This document shows positions 38,601-53,600 of a stretch of 64,000 nt of DNA, in pieces. Every line of letters begins with the position of its first letter. Position 1 is the first letter of the stretch. The notes under the pieces were generated by a model. The model did not search any database. It saw only the letters and a list, made by a program, of their open reading frames with translations, and was not told where the DNA came from. The DNA lies in assembly GCF_010015445.1 (NCBI RefSeq), contig NC_053120.1:13998597-14062596 (forward strand). The letters run 5' to 3'. A program made the translations under genes and the position numbers. Source of the DNA: Perca fluviatilis (Eukaryota > Chordata > Actinopteri > Perciformes > Percidae).

Positions 38601-41600
38601 CAACTCTAACGTTGTTGTGGTGGCAGGGAGCAGCAGCAGATTCTGAGGCAAAAAGTGAAGAGCTGAGTGGGGCAGTGGAGGAGCTGCATAAGCTGCTGAA
38701 GGATGCTGGAGAAGGTGCGAGGCAATAACAGAATGACCACATATTCCATTTTTATTATTTAGTACTTCTTCCTAGACGGGGAGAGTCTGAATATGCTTAA
38801 TTTAGTTCCCAATTGTTGGTATTCCCTCACGTTTGCTCTGTTTACTCTTTCCGCCATAGCAAACAAGGCCCTTGAGGAGAATTTGCAGGAGATGAACGGT
38901 GCCACAGACAAAAGTGTTGCTGAGCTAAAGGAGAGGATCCAGGGTCTCGAGAAAGAGCTGGACAATGCCAATGAGCTGCTATCAAGTTCTAAACTTAGAG
39001 GTCTGTTGGGTTGATTCTGCTACTTTCTTGAATTTAAAATAAGCCATTATCAAGTCTGGTAGGGATGTTCTTTAAATGACCTGTGATCTCTCTACTACTT
39101 TTTGAATGTCCAGGCCCTACTGGTACATCTGTGCTCACAGAAGAGCAAATGACAACCATGTCTCCAACAGCAGCTGCTGTATCCAAGATAAAGCCCGGGA
39201 TGAAGCTGACGGAGGTTTGTGCAACTGATTTTCTTTTTTGGGGACAAACTTTTTATTGAACAATTTGAACAATTTGAACATTACATTACGAACATAGTGC
39301 CATTGCCTTGCCGTTAAATAAATAGATAGATAGAGGAGAAATACAGGACAGGAGATAAAGTAAGCAAAGAAAAAAAAGGGGGGGGGGTACAGACATTTTC
39401 CAGACCCACTAGTGGGAACTCGTTGCATTAGATGACAGAGTCTTGCAGTCACACAGCATAATTCACAGTAACCCCTTTATATACGAGAACATTTTATGTC
39501 CGAAAGAGAACTGATAAGAGCATCCCAGGCCTGCACAGTAGATGCTCGCGCTTTATGTATGACAGCCAATGACCTTTCTAAAAGCAATGTCTCTAAAATG
39601 ATTTAGCCATTCTTTTGCCGACAGGATGTCCGGGGAAAACCATGAGTGTATTATGGTCTTCTTAGCGGCAGTCAATCCTGCAAATATAACTTTCCTCTGT
39701 GCCAATCTGGTGTTGCCACTAAGAGCGGAGTCATCATTGAATAGAAGTACGGGGGGTGGTGCAACTGATTTTTAACACCAAAATTACTTTATTATTAACC
39801 TTATTAGGATCTGAGGGAATTCCTTGTGACAATTGGTTTTATGTTGATGAGGTGCAATGGACTGCCACAATAGATTTCCAGTATTACTTGATGTAATGCA
39901 GTCTATAGACCATATTAAGGTCAAGCTTATGTTTGGTTTTATTTTAGAAACACCTCAGTGTAAAACGAGACCACACCACACCATTATGTGTTTTTTGACA
40001 ATGTTTGTTATAGATTTGCTTGTGCTAATTAATTCAGTTTTATTAAACCGTTTGAACTAACAGTGAGCCCAGTTGTCTGCACTGCTCATGTTTCCCTTCT
40101 GGACTATTTTGCTTTGATACGAGCTCTCATCTGTATTTTCAGTTGTATAGTGCATATGTAGAGAGCCAGGAGCAGTTGCAGCTGGAGCGATTGGAGAATA
40201 AGCGGGTCAACAAGTACCTGGATGACATTGTGCAGGAAGTGGAAGCAAAAGCCCCTATCCTCAAACGGCAGAGGGATGAACATGAGCGCTTGCAGAAGTC
40301 AGTGGCCAGTCTTTCTGCCAAGCTGGAGCAGGCTGTTAAGGTTGGTTATGCAGACAGGTTAAATGTATATTCAGTGGAATGTGATTTTTCCATTAGATTG
40401 CATTGCTGTTTTTCCTCCATTATGTTTATATTATTGTTTACTTCAGGAGGTGCACCGTCTGCAAAAGGAGGCTGATGAAGCTAACAAGCGCTCCTCTGTT
40501 CTGGAAAGGGACAACCAGAGGTGTGAACTGCAGCTGGGAGACATGGCTCAGCAGGTGGGTGCTCACTCTCTTAATCCAGTTTAAAGGATAATCCTGGTCA
40601 GATTTCTCCAAATTCTTATTTTCCATGCTAACCATGGTCTTTCCTGCCAGGTGCGCGTGCTGCTGATAGAGCTGGAAGAGGCTCGTGGAAACCATGTGGT
40701 TCATGAGGAGGAGGTGAGCTCAGCCGACATCAGCAGCACATCAGAGGTGATCAGCCAACACTTGGTGACCTTCCGTGGTGTAGAGGAGCTGCAGAAGCAG
40801 AATCAGCGTCTTCTGGTGGCCCTTAGGGAGCTCAGTGATGCCCAGGAGAAAGAGGAGTTTGAGGCCACTGGCAACAAGTATGTTAGAATGAGTGCTGCTG
40901 GGTTCTTTTAGTTTCTTTGTTCTTTTGTTTCTTGTAATCAATAACGGAATTGTAAGTGAGGTAACTGGCTTTTTTATGTGATGTCTCGCTATCCAAATTC
41001 AGTGATTGGTAACAACATTGGGAGGAAAGAATGCTAAAGAACAAGACTACCAAGCATTAAAAACACCCAAACATGCCATCTCAATTTACATTTATATTCA
41101 TAAATTTATTATTTTAAGTAACCAAAGATGTCAATCTGTCAGTTAGGCTAAGAAAGATGATCTGTTACAGACGTGGTGAACTGGAGAAGAGTTTGGAGAA
41201 AGCCAAGATTGAGCTGGAGTCCCTGAAGGAGCAGCGCGAGCAACAGATTAAGATGACTGAGTCCATCGTAAGGCAGAGGGACATGTACCGCATGCTGCTT
41301 GCTCAGGCAACCGGAGTCAGCTTCCCTCAACAAGGTAACAGACATGAGATAAACCAAGTTATATACTACTGACACAAGACAGGACATCCTGTACATGCAC
41401 ATTTAACTGCTTCCATTATGGCACCAAGCAATTTTTTGTATTTCAGTTTCAGTCTGAGGACAATGGCTTAAACAGTGATTTGGCTGAACTTTTGAGGGTT
41501 TTTCCTTAAGGTACACCACCTGAAGAGTTCTCCCTGGCCTCCACCCCCCGACGCTCACCTGCAGCCATTCCCACCCCAGGAACTCCCACTGCACTTGTCT

Positions 41601-41653
41601 CCATGGCAACAGAGTCTGCTGAAGCCTTGGAGGCCAAGGCAGCTTTGCGACAG
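35671..41653 (+). CDS. tpr: tpr exons 1-16: N-terminal coiled coil
   Basis: Coding exons: 35671-35821, 36226-36330, 36436-36509, 37040-37136, 37244-37347, 37532-37696, 37985-38077, 38221-38301, 38627-38714, 38860-39000, 39114-39214, 40143-40340, 40447-40554, 40651-40877, 41171-41334, 41511-41653. They encode residues 1-680. Most are heptad-rich coiled coil, which in mammals mediates homodimerisation and pore attachment. Exon 11 carries the conserved [19 protein letters not shown] linker. Exon 16 carries a Ser/Thr-Pro-rich linker ([17 protein letters not shown]) that breaks the coiled coil and could be a proline-directed kinase target (inference). Every junction keeps the reading frame. Confidence 0.95.
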
Positions 41654-44600
41654 GTGAGCAAACCACGATATAAGGCATCTTCAAGTTTATTATCTTAGCA
41701 GTCTTGACACAGTCTTGACAGCCCATGGTGCATGTCAAGCAGTGCCCAGCACATGACCCATGGCAATAAATCAATTTTAGTTATTTTGCTTGATGTTTAC
41801 TGTAAAGCACTCCATATTCAGATTTCTCTGTATCAATGAACATATCAAGGCTATCTGTGAGTCAGTATTTATGGACATTGTCACTCACTACAAGCACACA
41901 TTCTACTGATGAGCTTGGCTCACTCGTTTTCCATGACTGCCACTAGATAACAATGTGTCTATGTTGACAGATCTGCATTTACTACACATAATTATTATGT
42001 GCCCAAAATATTATTACCCTTTTCTGGCAATGATGCTAGAGAATGAATTGGAGTGAAATGACCAAGTGCAACAGTGCCAAGTGGGCAAACAAGAATGAAA
42101 CTAAATTGATTAGGATTTAGGTTTATTTGGTTCTTATTTTATTTAAAGTAATCAGAAAATGTAAGCGTGTATGGCACTAGAGTTGCAGACCCAGATTTCA
42201 CTGATGTGATTAAAGAAGTATTTTACAGATAGAAAGAGGGCCTTTAATAAAACTAAAACTATACTATCTCCTATGTAGTAGAATGGCGCAAACATTTTTT
42301 AAACAGGTGCTACATAGCCAGAGAAAAAGGGCTGTGCTATTCCCTTTCGCTCAACAGGTAGAAAACCTACAACTACCAGAATGTGCTGCACTGCACCAAA
42401 TAAATGCTCCCGCTGGTGGGTGATGTAATGCGTTAACGTCACAGAATCAATATGGCGGCCAGCTGGTAACAAACAATCTTGTCTGACAGTTAAAATGGTA
42501 AGGCGAGAAATAGGTAATGCATTAAAGAATCTTGGATTATATTTGATCAGCACTGCCTTGTTTTACGATTAATCAGTTTTGTCAGCCTCCGTTTTCGCAA
42601 CAGGAAACAGTATGGCGCCCACTTCCTGTTGACAAACGCATGAAAATGGTATTTCTCAGACGATAACTAAACTCTAAAAAAATAAAAATGTCTGGTTGCA
42701 TCTGCAGTTGCAGGAGGTGTTCTCCACCTATAAGAAGGAGCATATGGAGAGTACCAAGGCACTGACAGAGCAGAACGAGAAGCTTCAGGATCAGATCTCT
42801 GACCTTCATTCACAGAATGCCAAGATATCCACCCAGCTAGAGTTTGCCTCAAAGAGGTAAGTTTGAAAAACCTTCTTCTGGTTTACTCAACACTAAATGT
42901 GTTTAAAGAATACATAGTAGAGTACATAGGGCACTAAAAAGTTAAAACGATCTGTCTGTCTCAACAATATCAGGTATGAGATGCTGCAGGACAACGTTGA
43001 GCGCTACAGGAAAGAGATTGCTTCCCTCAGAGAAAAAGGACAGAATATGGCCACTGCCTCACAGAAGCAAGAGCAGACCATCCACACTTTGAATGAGGAT
43101 CTGAAAGCTGCCAAAGAGAAACTTACCATGGCTGAGGTTTGTCTTTGTTCCAGCAACCTTTTATCTTTTTCGTGGTGATGTTTGTGCCTGATTTTGTTTT
43201 CTTTGCATTTTTATCATCATGATTGCAGTGGTGCTCAATTTGGTTTTCGGACTGCTTGAGGAATAGTAGAGCCATCTAGAATTATCTCCTCCTGTCTCTT
43301 AGGGCCATGCTGAGACCCTGCGTAAGGAGAGAGACATGCTGAAGCTAGTGGAGTCCAGGCTGAATCAGGAGAAAGAGTCCATCATGAGCCAACAACAGAG
43401 CCAGAGCCTGCTGCTGACCAACCTCCAGGCCATTCAGGTAATCTATAAGTATGACTGTCACTCATTGTTTCACACACATAAACACAGTTCAAAATTATAA
43501 CTACTGTCCTCTTCTAGGCCACTCTTGAGCGTTCAGAGACTGATACACGTCAGCGTCTAAACAGCCAGTTGGAGAAGCAGGAACGAGAGATCTCCCAGCT
43601 GCAGAAGAGGCTGGAGCATGAGGTGGAACAGCGCCACCTGCTCAGCAGAAACCAGGAAGTAAGCATAAAATGAATTGGTCTGCTTGGTGCTAGTATACAC
43701 AATGGTTTCTCCTCAGTTATGTCTGCCTAAGTTATGTGCAAAGGTGTTGTGGTGTACTGATAAATCAGTACTGTTTACTGGGTTTAAAGAACAGTTTAAT
43801 CTTGAACATACCACCTTTACTACAACAACAACAACAAGCTTAATTGTCAATGTTACTGATTTCTCATGCACAGATCCAGTTGCTGGAGGCAAAGAGGCAG
43901 CTTGAGCTACAGCTACCATTACACCAGAAGACCAAGGAGCTGCTGAATGCTGCTGAGTTGGAGCTTAACACACTCCGGCTGCAGCTAGGCAGCAACGAAG
44001 CACGTCACACCCTGAGCTCCCCCACCACGTCCATTATCAGAGGTTGGCACAACAAACCCACACACAAACCACCGCAGACGTACATAACAAACAGCACAAA
44101 ACACAGAGGAATCCCTACATGTACACACCTAAATGTATAGTATTTCCACTGGTTGTTATCAAATCCCATGACCACATAAATGTAAGCAAAATATATCCTA
44201 AATTAACATCACTGGAAGTCAATTTGTTTATGGCTTCTCGTAAAGTCCCTGTCTGTGTAATTACTGTGCACTGCAATCACCATTTACATGCTAGTTTGCA
44301 TTTTTGGGAATTTTATAAGAACACAAATAAATTGTCTATTTTTGTTGTCGACTTGACCTACTTTTTCAAAAGAAATATGCTAGGATGCTATGGTTTCATC
44401 TCCTGGTGTTATAACAATTTATATGAGACGTGATCCAGTAAAAGAGCCACATTTTTAGACATTATAAAATGTCTGAGCCACACTCTTGTCAAATGTTTGT
44501 GGGTTTTAAGTACATACTTCTAACAATGTACTTAGTCCATAATCCACCCTCCTTTCCTAAAAGCATACTATTATTACTTTTGTCCAATTTGGTCACTCAC

Positions 44601-47600
44601 TTCTGCCCGTGATGCTTTCTGATTTCAGGCCTGCCGGGTTCAGATCAAGACAGAGAGGACCTACAGTGCCGCCTGCGGCTGGCTGAAACCCGGGCAGAAG
44701 AGCTGGCAGAGAGCCTCAGGGCAGCCACCTCCAGCATGGAGCAGTACAGAGCCATGGCTCAGAGCCTGGAGGAGTCCCTGGATAAAGAGAAACAGGTGCA
44801 AAACAAACCCAAACTGCCTGTCAGTGTTCCAACTCTCATAAAACCATTGAGTATAACCATAAAAACGTTGACGATTTTAAAATAAAACACCTATAAATAC
44901 TACTACACTCCAGGTAATGATCTGACAAAAAATAAAGATCGTAATTAATTCCATTACACTGTAAGATATTTGAAAATGCAATGTTGAGAAATGCTGCATT
45001 TTCATTAAACTGAATTCTAACGTGCGGAAATTTATTGACACCACTTTCTATTGCAATATTTAATTTTCATATGCGGCTGCCTACTATTACCTAGAACCTC
45101 GCTGAGTTAGACAAGTTGTCAGCATGCCTCTTGCCAATTAAGCAAATAACAGGGCTATTTGTAAAAAAAAAAAAAAAAAATAGCCCTGTTTGAATTTGTT
45201 TTATTCTTTACCGCAAAGGTCATGGCATTTTGTGTTGGCTAGAATAAAGATTATCCTAAATATACACATTTTTATTTTTTATTTAAAACATGTCAAAAAC
45301 AAACCTTGGTACATTTTTAGAGTTAATGAAGGTCATTGTTGTATGAAATATTTATATTTGCAAACGTCTAATCACCAGGTAACGGAGCAGGTACGCTCAT
45401 CCATTGAAGCTCGTATAAAGGAGGCTGAGAAGCAGCACCGTAGGCTGGAGGAGAAGCTTCTGGAAGCAGAGAAAGACAAAGACAATTTAGAGGAACAGAA
45501 GAGGAGAGCCCTGGCCTCTCTGGAGGAACAGGTATATTAAATCCCACATTATTAAGCCAGTTTTACACATATTGATTCAAAATGCTATAGAGTTTTCTTC
45601 TAAGCACTGTTTTGGTGTTCAGTTTTATGCGACATTATACAAGTAAGGAACACTGTTCATTTTTAATTTGTTGTGTGTCTGTTAGATGAACAGTCTAAGG
45701 AACAGTCTGAGCAGTGCCCAGGCAGATCACCAGGCGGTGCTACAGCAACTGGCAGTAGCTGAAGCCCAGCAGCAGCAAGCTCTACAAGACAGCCAGGAGC
45801 AAGTAAGCAGCTATCACTATTACTGATAATCTAATTAAAATCAGCGTACCTGACACTGACCACCTTTTGGTTCCTTATCTCATCTATCTTTAGAGAATGT
45901 TCCCACAGAGGAAGCTGTGCATAAGCCACCGCAATTTCTTAAGTCAACATTTCCCCCTCTATATTTAACATATCCCTCTGTACAATTAGTTATATATTTA
46001 AAAAACATGTTTTGCTATTTTATCAGTAGAAGAGATTAATTACATCTTGTTATATTCTGTCAAATTGTATAAAATATCTGTATAGGTCTCCCTTCTCTAA
46101 ATACCTATCTGAGTGATCACAAAGCACATTGAAACAAGTAATGTCAAAAACAGTTATTTCTATATCTCTTAGACATCTAGTAAACCAGATATCATGGTGA
46201 TCTGGCAGTGAAAAGATGATCAATATTACTTTAACATGCAATGATTATCTCAAATCTTCTTTCCAATTTCCTAGGCTAAGATGGCAGCCGAAGCACAAGA
46301 TAAGTATGAGCGGGAGATGATGCTGCATGCAGCAGATGTGGAAGCCCTGCAGGCTGCTAAGGCTCAGGCCCTGCAGGCTGTTGGGCTCAGACACCAGCTG
46401 GATGAGAGAGCCCAGAGGGTCAGCGCTGAGCTACTGGAGGCCAGGGTCTCCTGGGGGGAGCAGGAGAAGATCATCAAGGTGATTTGATAGACAGGATTAG
46501 ATATAATAACCTAGTTTAAAAGCATTTATTTTGGGTTTGATTTAATCACATTTTACTCAAGGTGGTAATGATTATTTTCTCCAGCCGCTTGTTTTTAATA
46601 GGAGTGAGCAATAAGTTTTAATCTTAATTTCTTTGCTCATATTATAGGAGGAGATGTCGAAGATGGAGAGCCGCCATGAGGAGTTGCAGAGGCAGAACAC
46701 CCTCCTGCATGAGCAGATCCAGACGATGAGCAGCAAGATGGCTGACAAGTTGCAACATGCTGCCAGTGAGAGTCCCATGAACATCTCCCTGACTGAGGAG
46801 GGCAAATCTCAAGACCAAGTCCTTGAGATTCTCAGGTAATGCATGTTTATTTCAAATTGCATTATCCTTTGTGTACTCAAGGAACCTTGCCAATATAATT
46901 TGTTATGTTTATTCTGCTTTATGTCATTTGGAAAAATTAAGCGGAGGTTGGATGCCGCAATCTTTACTAGTATGCCTTCCCATGGTCTTGTTCCTGTCCT
47001 TTCATGTTCTTCATCATTTTTTATATCCTTATTTGCTTTCCATCACAGGTTTGTGCGACGGGAGAAGGAGATTGCAGAGTCTCGTTTTGAGATTGCCCAA
47101 GGGGAGAGTTTGCGTTATCGTCTGAGGGTGGAGCACCTGGAACGCGAACTGAAGGAGATGCAGGACAGCTTGAGTGCTGCAAAGGAGAGGATGCAGGTAT
47201 GTTTTTCTGCTCGTTTTTATTTATTTTCTTCTCCTGTCCACTAAAAAAAATCCTATCTGTGGATTAGTCAATTTAGTTGATTGTCAATAGGAAGACAGAG
47301 AATCTCTTTTCCTGGAAGTTTCATTGCTTTGTGAAAAGAAATCCTCTATTTGTTCACTTTCCTCTATGGAGGTCAAAGTGAGGTCAAGGACATTTTACTT
47401 AACGAAATACACGAGACATGAGTCTAACCTGGCCAATAGGACTCAAACCTACAGAGAGACCATATGTGACTAATAGCCCAATGCTAATCCTACTCAGGTG
47501 ACAGCAAAGACCTTGTCTCAGCATGATGAGCTGATGAAGAAGACGGAAACTATGAGCATCCTGGTGGAGACCAACAAGATGCTGAGAGAGGAGAAGGACA

Positions 47601-50600
47601 AGATGGAGCAAGAACTGCAGCAAACCCAAGCAAAGGTATAATTTTTGATTTTATAGAAAAAATGAAGGTGTTGTATTTGATGTGCCCCCCTTTTTAATAT
47701 GCTATGCACCAATGATATAATCTATTTAGCCAAATAAAGTAAAAGGACATACTCCTGTTTTTTTTTTACACTTTTAACCACTTCACTCCATTATCCTGGG
47801 ATTATAAGATGTTACATTTTCGTGAAGTATTCCTGAGTAGGCCTCCAAATGAAGACGTTTCAGCTCATCTTCTTTGTGTTTCAGGTACAAAAGCTGGAGT
47901 CAGACATCATGCCACTGCAGCAGGCCAACTCTGAGCTGAGTGAGAAGAGCGGCATGCTGCAGGCGGAGAAGAAGTTATTGGAAGAGGAGATCAAGCGCTG
48001 GAAAGCTCGGACCCAGGTAAGGAAAAAGACTACAAAGAAAATACATAATGTTGTTTGTAAGATGGGGAGAAATACATCAGCCACATTTTTTTCCCCACCA
48101 CTAACTCAAAACCTTTTCTCGTGTACTTTTAGCATTTGGTGACCCAGCAAAAAGATTCTGATCCGGAGAAGGAGGCCCATCTCAAACGCATTCTGCAGCT
48201 CACTGAGGACGGTACCAAACTTAAAGCGGAGGTTCTCAGGTGAGGGATTAAAATTAACTATTGAATTTAATTGACCAGGATATTAAGTGTCTTATTTAAT
48301 TCCACCAGTTCCTTTTCTGCAACTTTAGTATCATTTTCACAATCTCTTTATTTCTCTCTATAGGAGCAATAATCTAACGGCATCTCTGCAAAGCCAGATA
48401 CAGAACTTGCGTGAAAATGTTAGTAAGATAACTGATGAGAGGAATACTCTGAAGAAGGAAGTGGAGACCAAGAACCAGGAACTCCAGGAGAAGGGGCGAA
48501 CTATTACCCAGGTCAAGAAGATTGGACGCCGCTACAAGACTCAGTATGATGAACTCAAGGTGGAACACGACAAGGTAAGAGCTCAGTAGCTGTTAATCAC
48601 ACTGCCTTATTCTTTAATCCAAAGTTTAAAACAAAAGGTGCATGGTTGTATTGATCTGTTCAATCCATTTTGAATAGTTGCCTTAAGCCACCCCTTTTGT
48701 GGTTGTTTGAGCATAATTAACCTTTGATACTGTGTATCCTCCAGTTGGTAGCCGAGGCTGCAGCAGGTCCATCCCAAGAGGAGGAGGCTCGTCAAGCCTC
48801 GGTTCAGGAGCTGCAGAGCCTCAGAGATTCTCTGAACCAGGCCGAAGCAAAGACCAGAGAGCTGGAAGGACAGCTGGAGAACCTCAACAAGGTTAAACCA
48901 CACGTCACACAAGTTTCAGCTAACGCCTTCGACTGAACTGTCCACTTTGCAGTTAGACTAGTGTTCTTCTTAGCCTGCTGTCAGGGAGACAGGACATGCT
49001 TGTTGTACACTGATCGGGTTGCAAGATCATATAGCCTCCATAGTTAACCTTTTAATATCACTGCAAAAATGTTCTTGAAAAAAGTCTTATATAGACAGTG
49101 CTCCCCCAAATACGCTTGTTTTTTCTACATGCATAGATTCATTAGTATCATGTCTTCCTGGCCTGTGACAGGTTGTTACAGAGCGTGAGACTGAAGGGCG
49201 TAATGCCCAGGAACAGTCCTCCAGGCTGCAGGCAGAGCTGACCAGGCTGAGGCAGGAGCTGCAGGATAAAGCTTCTCAGGAGGACACGCTGAGACAGCAG
49301 ATGACTGAGAAGGAGGAGAAGACCAGGAAGGCCATTGTTTATGCCAAGCAGAAGATCAACCAGCTCATGAGTGAGAAGCTGTCCTTCATATTACAATCAA
49401 TGGACCCATAATACATGCCTCTTCTGTTTGCCCCTATTGTAGTGTTAGTACATGTTTCTGACCTAAATGATTTATGTCCAGGCTCCAAAGACCAGTTGCA
49501 GAAGGAAAATGAGGAGCTAAAGCAGCAGCGTGAGGAGCTGGAGGTGCGGGTGAGCGCTCTCAAGTCTCAATACGAGGGCCGCCTGAGTCGACAGGAGAGA
49601 GAACTGCGAGACCTGCGAGGCCAACAAGAGAGACAAGAGCAGAGAGACGAGCCACCTGAGGCAGGTCCCAGCAAGGTGGGAGAGTCTGCTTTAAAATCTT
49701 CACAAGCCACACATTTACAATTTTGTTTTCATTTTACAGAAAGTACGCAGCTGAAGTTTAACACATGTAATGGGTAATTTGCTAAACATGGGATGTCAAG
49801 AAAAGAGTTGGAACTTTCTTATCAGCAGTTATTGTTTACAAATAAAATCTTCTTTAGATGTTAGTTTTGTCAGTACCTTGCCATAAATTCCTAGAAACAA
49901 CATAAACTTTTCAGCACTGTAAAATGTAACTTACATTTTCAGGTTTCTTAATGGAGTTAGAAGAGTTAGTTACCTCTACGTCATATGAAACAACTAGGAG
50001 GATTGTCCATGGGCAATGTCTTGAATACATAATTGATAAGTTGATTAGATTGGATCGGAGAATGGCAACTTCCTGATGTCTAAAAAAGCATCTCAAGTGG
50101 CATTGTTACAAATTTGGTGACTACAGTATCTTGATTGGTTCCCATCATGACTTTTGTCTTTCTTTCCTGATTTTCAGACCCAGGAACAGCAGAGGAGCAC
50201 AGAACAGAGACAGATCAGTCTGAAGACGACCCCAGCGGCAGACAGGGGCAGGTATGATCCACAACCACAAAAAAATTGTTTCCACTGTAGTGCAACCTGC
50301 AAACTTGTCGCTTTTCGGCGAAAATCACCGTTTTGAATGGGGAAAATGTCATCCACATGGATCGTGTAGATTCGAAGAGTTTTTATTTTTTAGGGTGGGG
50401 GGGTGCTGATACGGCCTTAACGACTGTTATCTACCGGACCAAATAGCAACTCGGATTTAGGTGCCTTATTTAGATGCCACTTAAATGCCTCCACTTCTCT
50501 CTGATGCTCCAAAAACGGATGTTAGAGGAAACTGAATGATGTGTCACCTTTTTCAGCCCTTCTGAGTTTGCAGGTATGTATATAGAAGTGAACACATCAT

Positions 50601-53600
50601 CATTTTTCCTGCCGTTCTGGAAGGTTTTTTAGTACACTTGCAGGGCTTAAAGTATTCCGGCATCGTGCCGGATCTCCGGCGTGCGGCCGTGAGGAAAAAA
50701 AAACAAAAAATAACTTGCATGCGGTTTAATATTTTCGAGTCAGTTGATTTCACATACCAATCATATAAGAGGAACGCAGCTCTAACTAACACAGGGTTGA
50801 AAGTAATCGGGCCTGGTGCCGGATTTCTGGCATATGAATATTTTAGAAAAATAAATAAATTAAAAAGTCCACATGGGATTTGTTTTTGATTCGCTGGGTT
50901 TAACCGATCATCGAACTTCCTCCTACCAATGAAACGAGTTCTAGCCAATCAGATGCAAAGTAGGGCAGGTCTTTGCCGAAAAGCGAGAGTGCGGTGTGGT
51001 CTCCGTGGTAACGCGGCTAAAAAAAATCAAGGCAAAGTTTATCAAACTTGGAGCATGTAGATACAGGCAGCTTTAGTTGAGAAAGTAGTTAAAACAAACT
51101 GCACTGGGCATGAATGGAAGACAAGAAGAAAAGGGTGGAGACGGGAAGCCGTTTAGCACTTGGTGCCTCAAACTGAGGGAGCCGGGTGCTTCTGCAGCGC
51201 ATGTTCAAGGAAGATACTGGACGGCAGCAGCGGTAAGACAGGGCTTGCTAGTCACAAAGCTTCGGTCCGTGCACTCATGCACGTGTCATACAAGTACGTT
51301 ACCGGCAACGACCGCTACTGCTGCAACTGTTCCTTTACTGACCGACCGTTATACAAACGATACGTGTGTGCACGTTCACTGTAGCTGTCTGAAGCCCAAA
51401 CTGCCTTGACAAAGCTGTCTGTTTGGGCTCAGCATGGCAGGTATTTAAACATAACGGCCTTGTCTTAGAGTTTACATGTCTAGCTATATGAAAAGATAAA
51501 CAATGCAACGTTTTTAATAAATGTAAATAAAGCAGCTAATATCAACATGGACAAAATCATGAATGTACTAATTCTCTTTTTTGATGATGACCTGGCCAAA
51601 GTAGTAACGTTTAGTTTTCACAATGATTCATTGTAGGATTATAATATTATTGCAATATGTGAATCCACATTGACTCTTTATTTAACATCTGGTTGGAAGA
51701 AGTAAAAATTGATCCAAAACGTTTTAGTTTTTAAAGATTATGACTTTTATTATTGTGTAATGTCAGAAGGACTTTAATTGTTTTGCCAGTCAAATTAACT
51801 TTAATGAGTGCATATTGAAATATTACACTGTTGGTTGGCAAAAAATGTATCTCAAATGCATCAGATTGATGCTTTAAAATATGGAATATTTAAAATTTCA
51901 GCACTTGCTGTGACTTGGTCAAGTCTTTCTTAAAATGTACATTAGTAGGGTCATTATTCATGTCCTGATCTTTGTCTCTGTCAGTGCCAGCACATCTGAG
52001 CCTCCAACTGCCAACATTAAGCCAACACCTGTGGCTACAGGCAGTAAGCAGCCTGTCAATCCGGGGAACAAACCCACTCCTAGAGCAAGCATCAGGCCAA
52101 TGATTACCCCAGCTACTGTACCCACCCCAACACCCACAGCTACTGTCATGCCTACCACACAGGTGGAGACCCAGGAAGGTAAGTCTAGCTTCAGACATAA
52201 GCTTCCAATGTAGGAAACCAGCCTTAGGACTATTGCCCCTAAAGATGAGTGTCAAAAGTTATTCTAGTAAAGGACTTTTCACTGTGCGTGTGTTAAGTCT
52301 TATAAATGCAGCTACAGGCTCAATGGAAAGCTAAATCTGTTTTCCACTAACTTAAATCCTCTACAGCTATGCAGTCTACTGAAGGCCCACCAGTGGAGCA
52401 TGTCACTGTGTACGGCAGTGCCAGCGGCTCGGTGCGGTCCGCCAGTCCCAACGTCCAGACCACTTTAGCAAGCCCCATGCTGAATGTGCAGCAGACCCAG
52501 ACACAGGCCACAGCATTTGTCCAACCCACTCAGCAACAGAGCATGACCCATGCAGAACCAGCTAATCAGGAGCCATCACCTGTGGTCATTGAGGCAACCC
52601 CTAGCTCGCAGGTGGAATGGCCTTCAACGTCCTCCACTTCTTCTGTGTTTGGGACTGGTGAGAAACTAAACTGTTAAAAATTAAGATAATTTGGGTTTTT
52701 TATATGGAATAACAATACACATTTATATTAGTGCTGTATTTTGGGAAGATATTGGTATAAAAGATGAACAGGAGATACAGCAGAGGTATACATATTTTAA
52801 TAAACTTATATTTGATGGTTTGATTTAACACCTAGGCTCCTGTTTTGCAGATTTCGGAGTGATGTGGTGGTATTGATGTTTATACAGATGCTAATTTTTA
52901 GAATTGTGTCATACACGTTGGGAAACTAATACAGTCAAGTCCATTCATGTTGCTAAAGATCAAACAATGATAGACATGAATGCAGGCCCACATTGCTGGT
53001 ACAGCTATCCAGTGTAAGCCACACTGAGTTCCCATTTAATTTATTATTTGCTGCTAAAAAAAAATATGTTTTGATTAATCCACAATTTAGACATGGGGTG
53101 GTTTTAAAAGTATCATTTCAGAAGGGAGAATTCTTAACCATATCCATGCCTTATTTCTAGTTTCAGCAACACCAGGTACCTCCTCCATGTCCAAGAGGCC
53201 TCGAGAGGAGGAGGAAAGCGTCACCATGGTCACTGACACAGAGTCCACCCAGGAGGATACGTCCAGGGCTCCTATACCTAAGAAGCTGCGCATCATCCAA
53301 AGAGTGGGTCCAGAGGTGAGGAGGGGGTTACATAGAAATCTTAATAGGTATTTTCATTGTTTTAAATGATCTGCAAACTTGTACAGTTATGTCATGTAGG
53401 TGCCGTGTGTTCTCATCAGGAGGAGGTGCTGGTGGAGGACAGTGCTGAGGCTGAGGGGGTGGTACCAACAGACAGTCAAGACGGTGCAGAAACAAGCCAG
53501 GTAGGCCATAACCTAATATAAATAATAATAAATCCCGAAGACCTCATTGCAGTAACATTATTAGCATTTCTCAACATTATCTTCACTTTTGCTGTTAACC

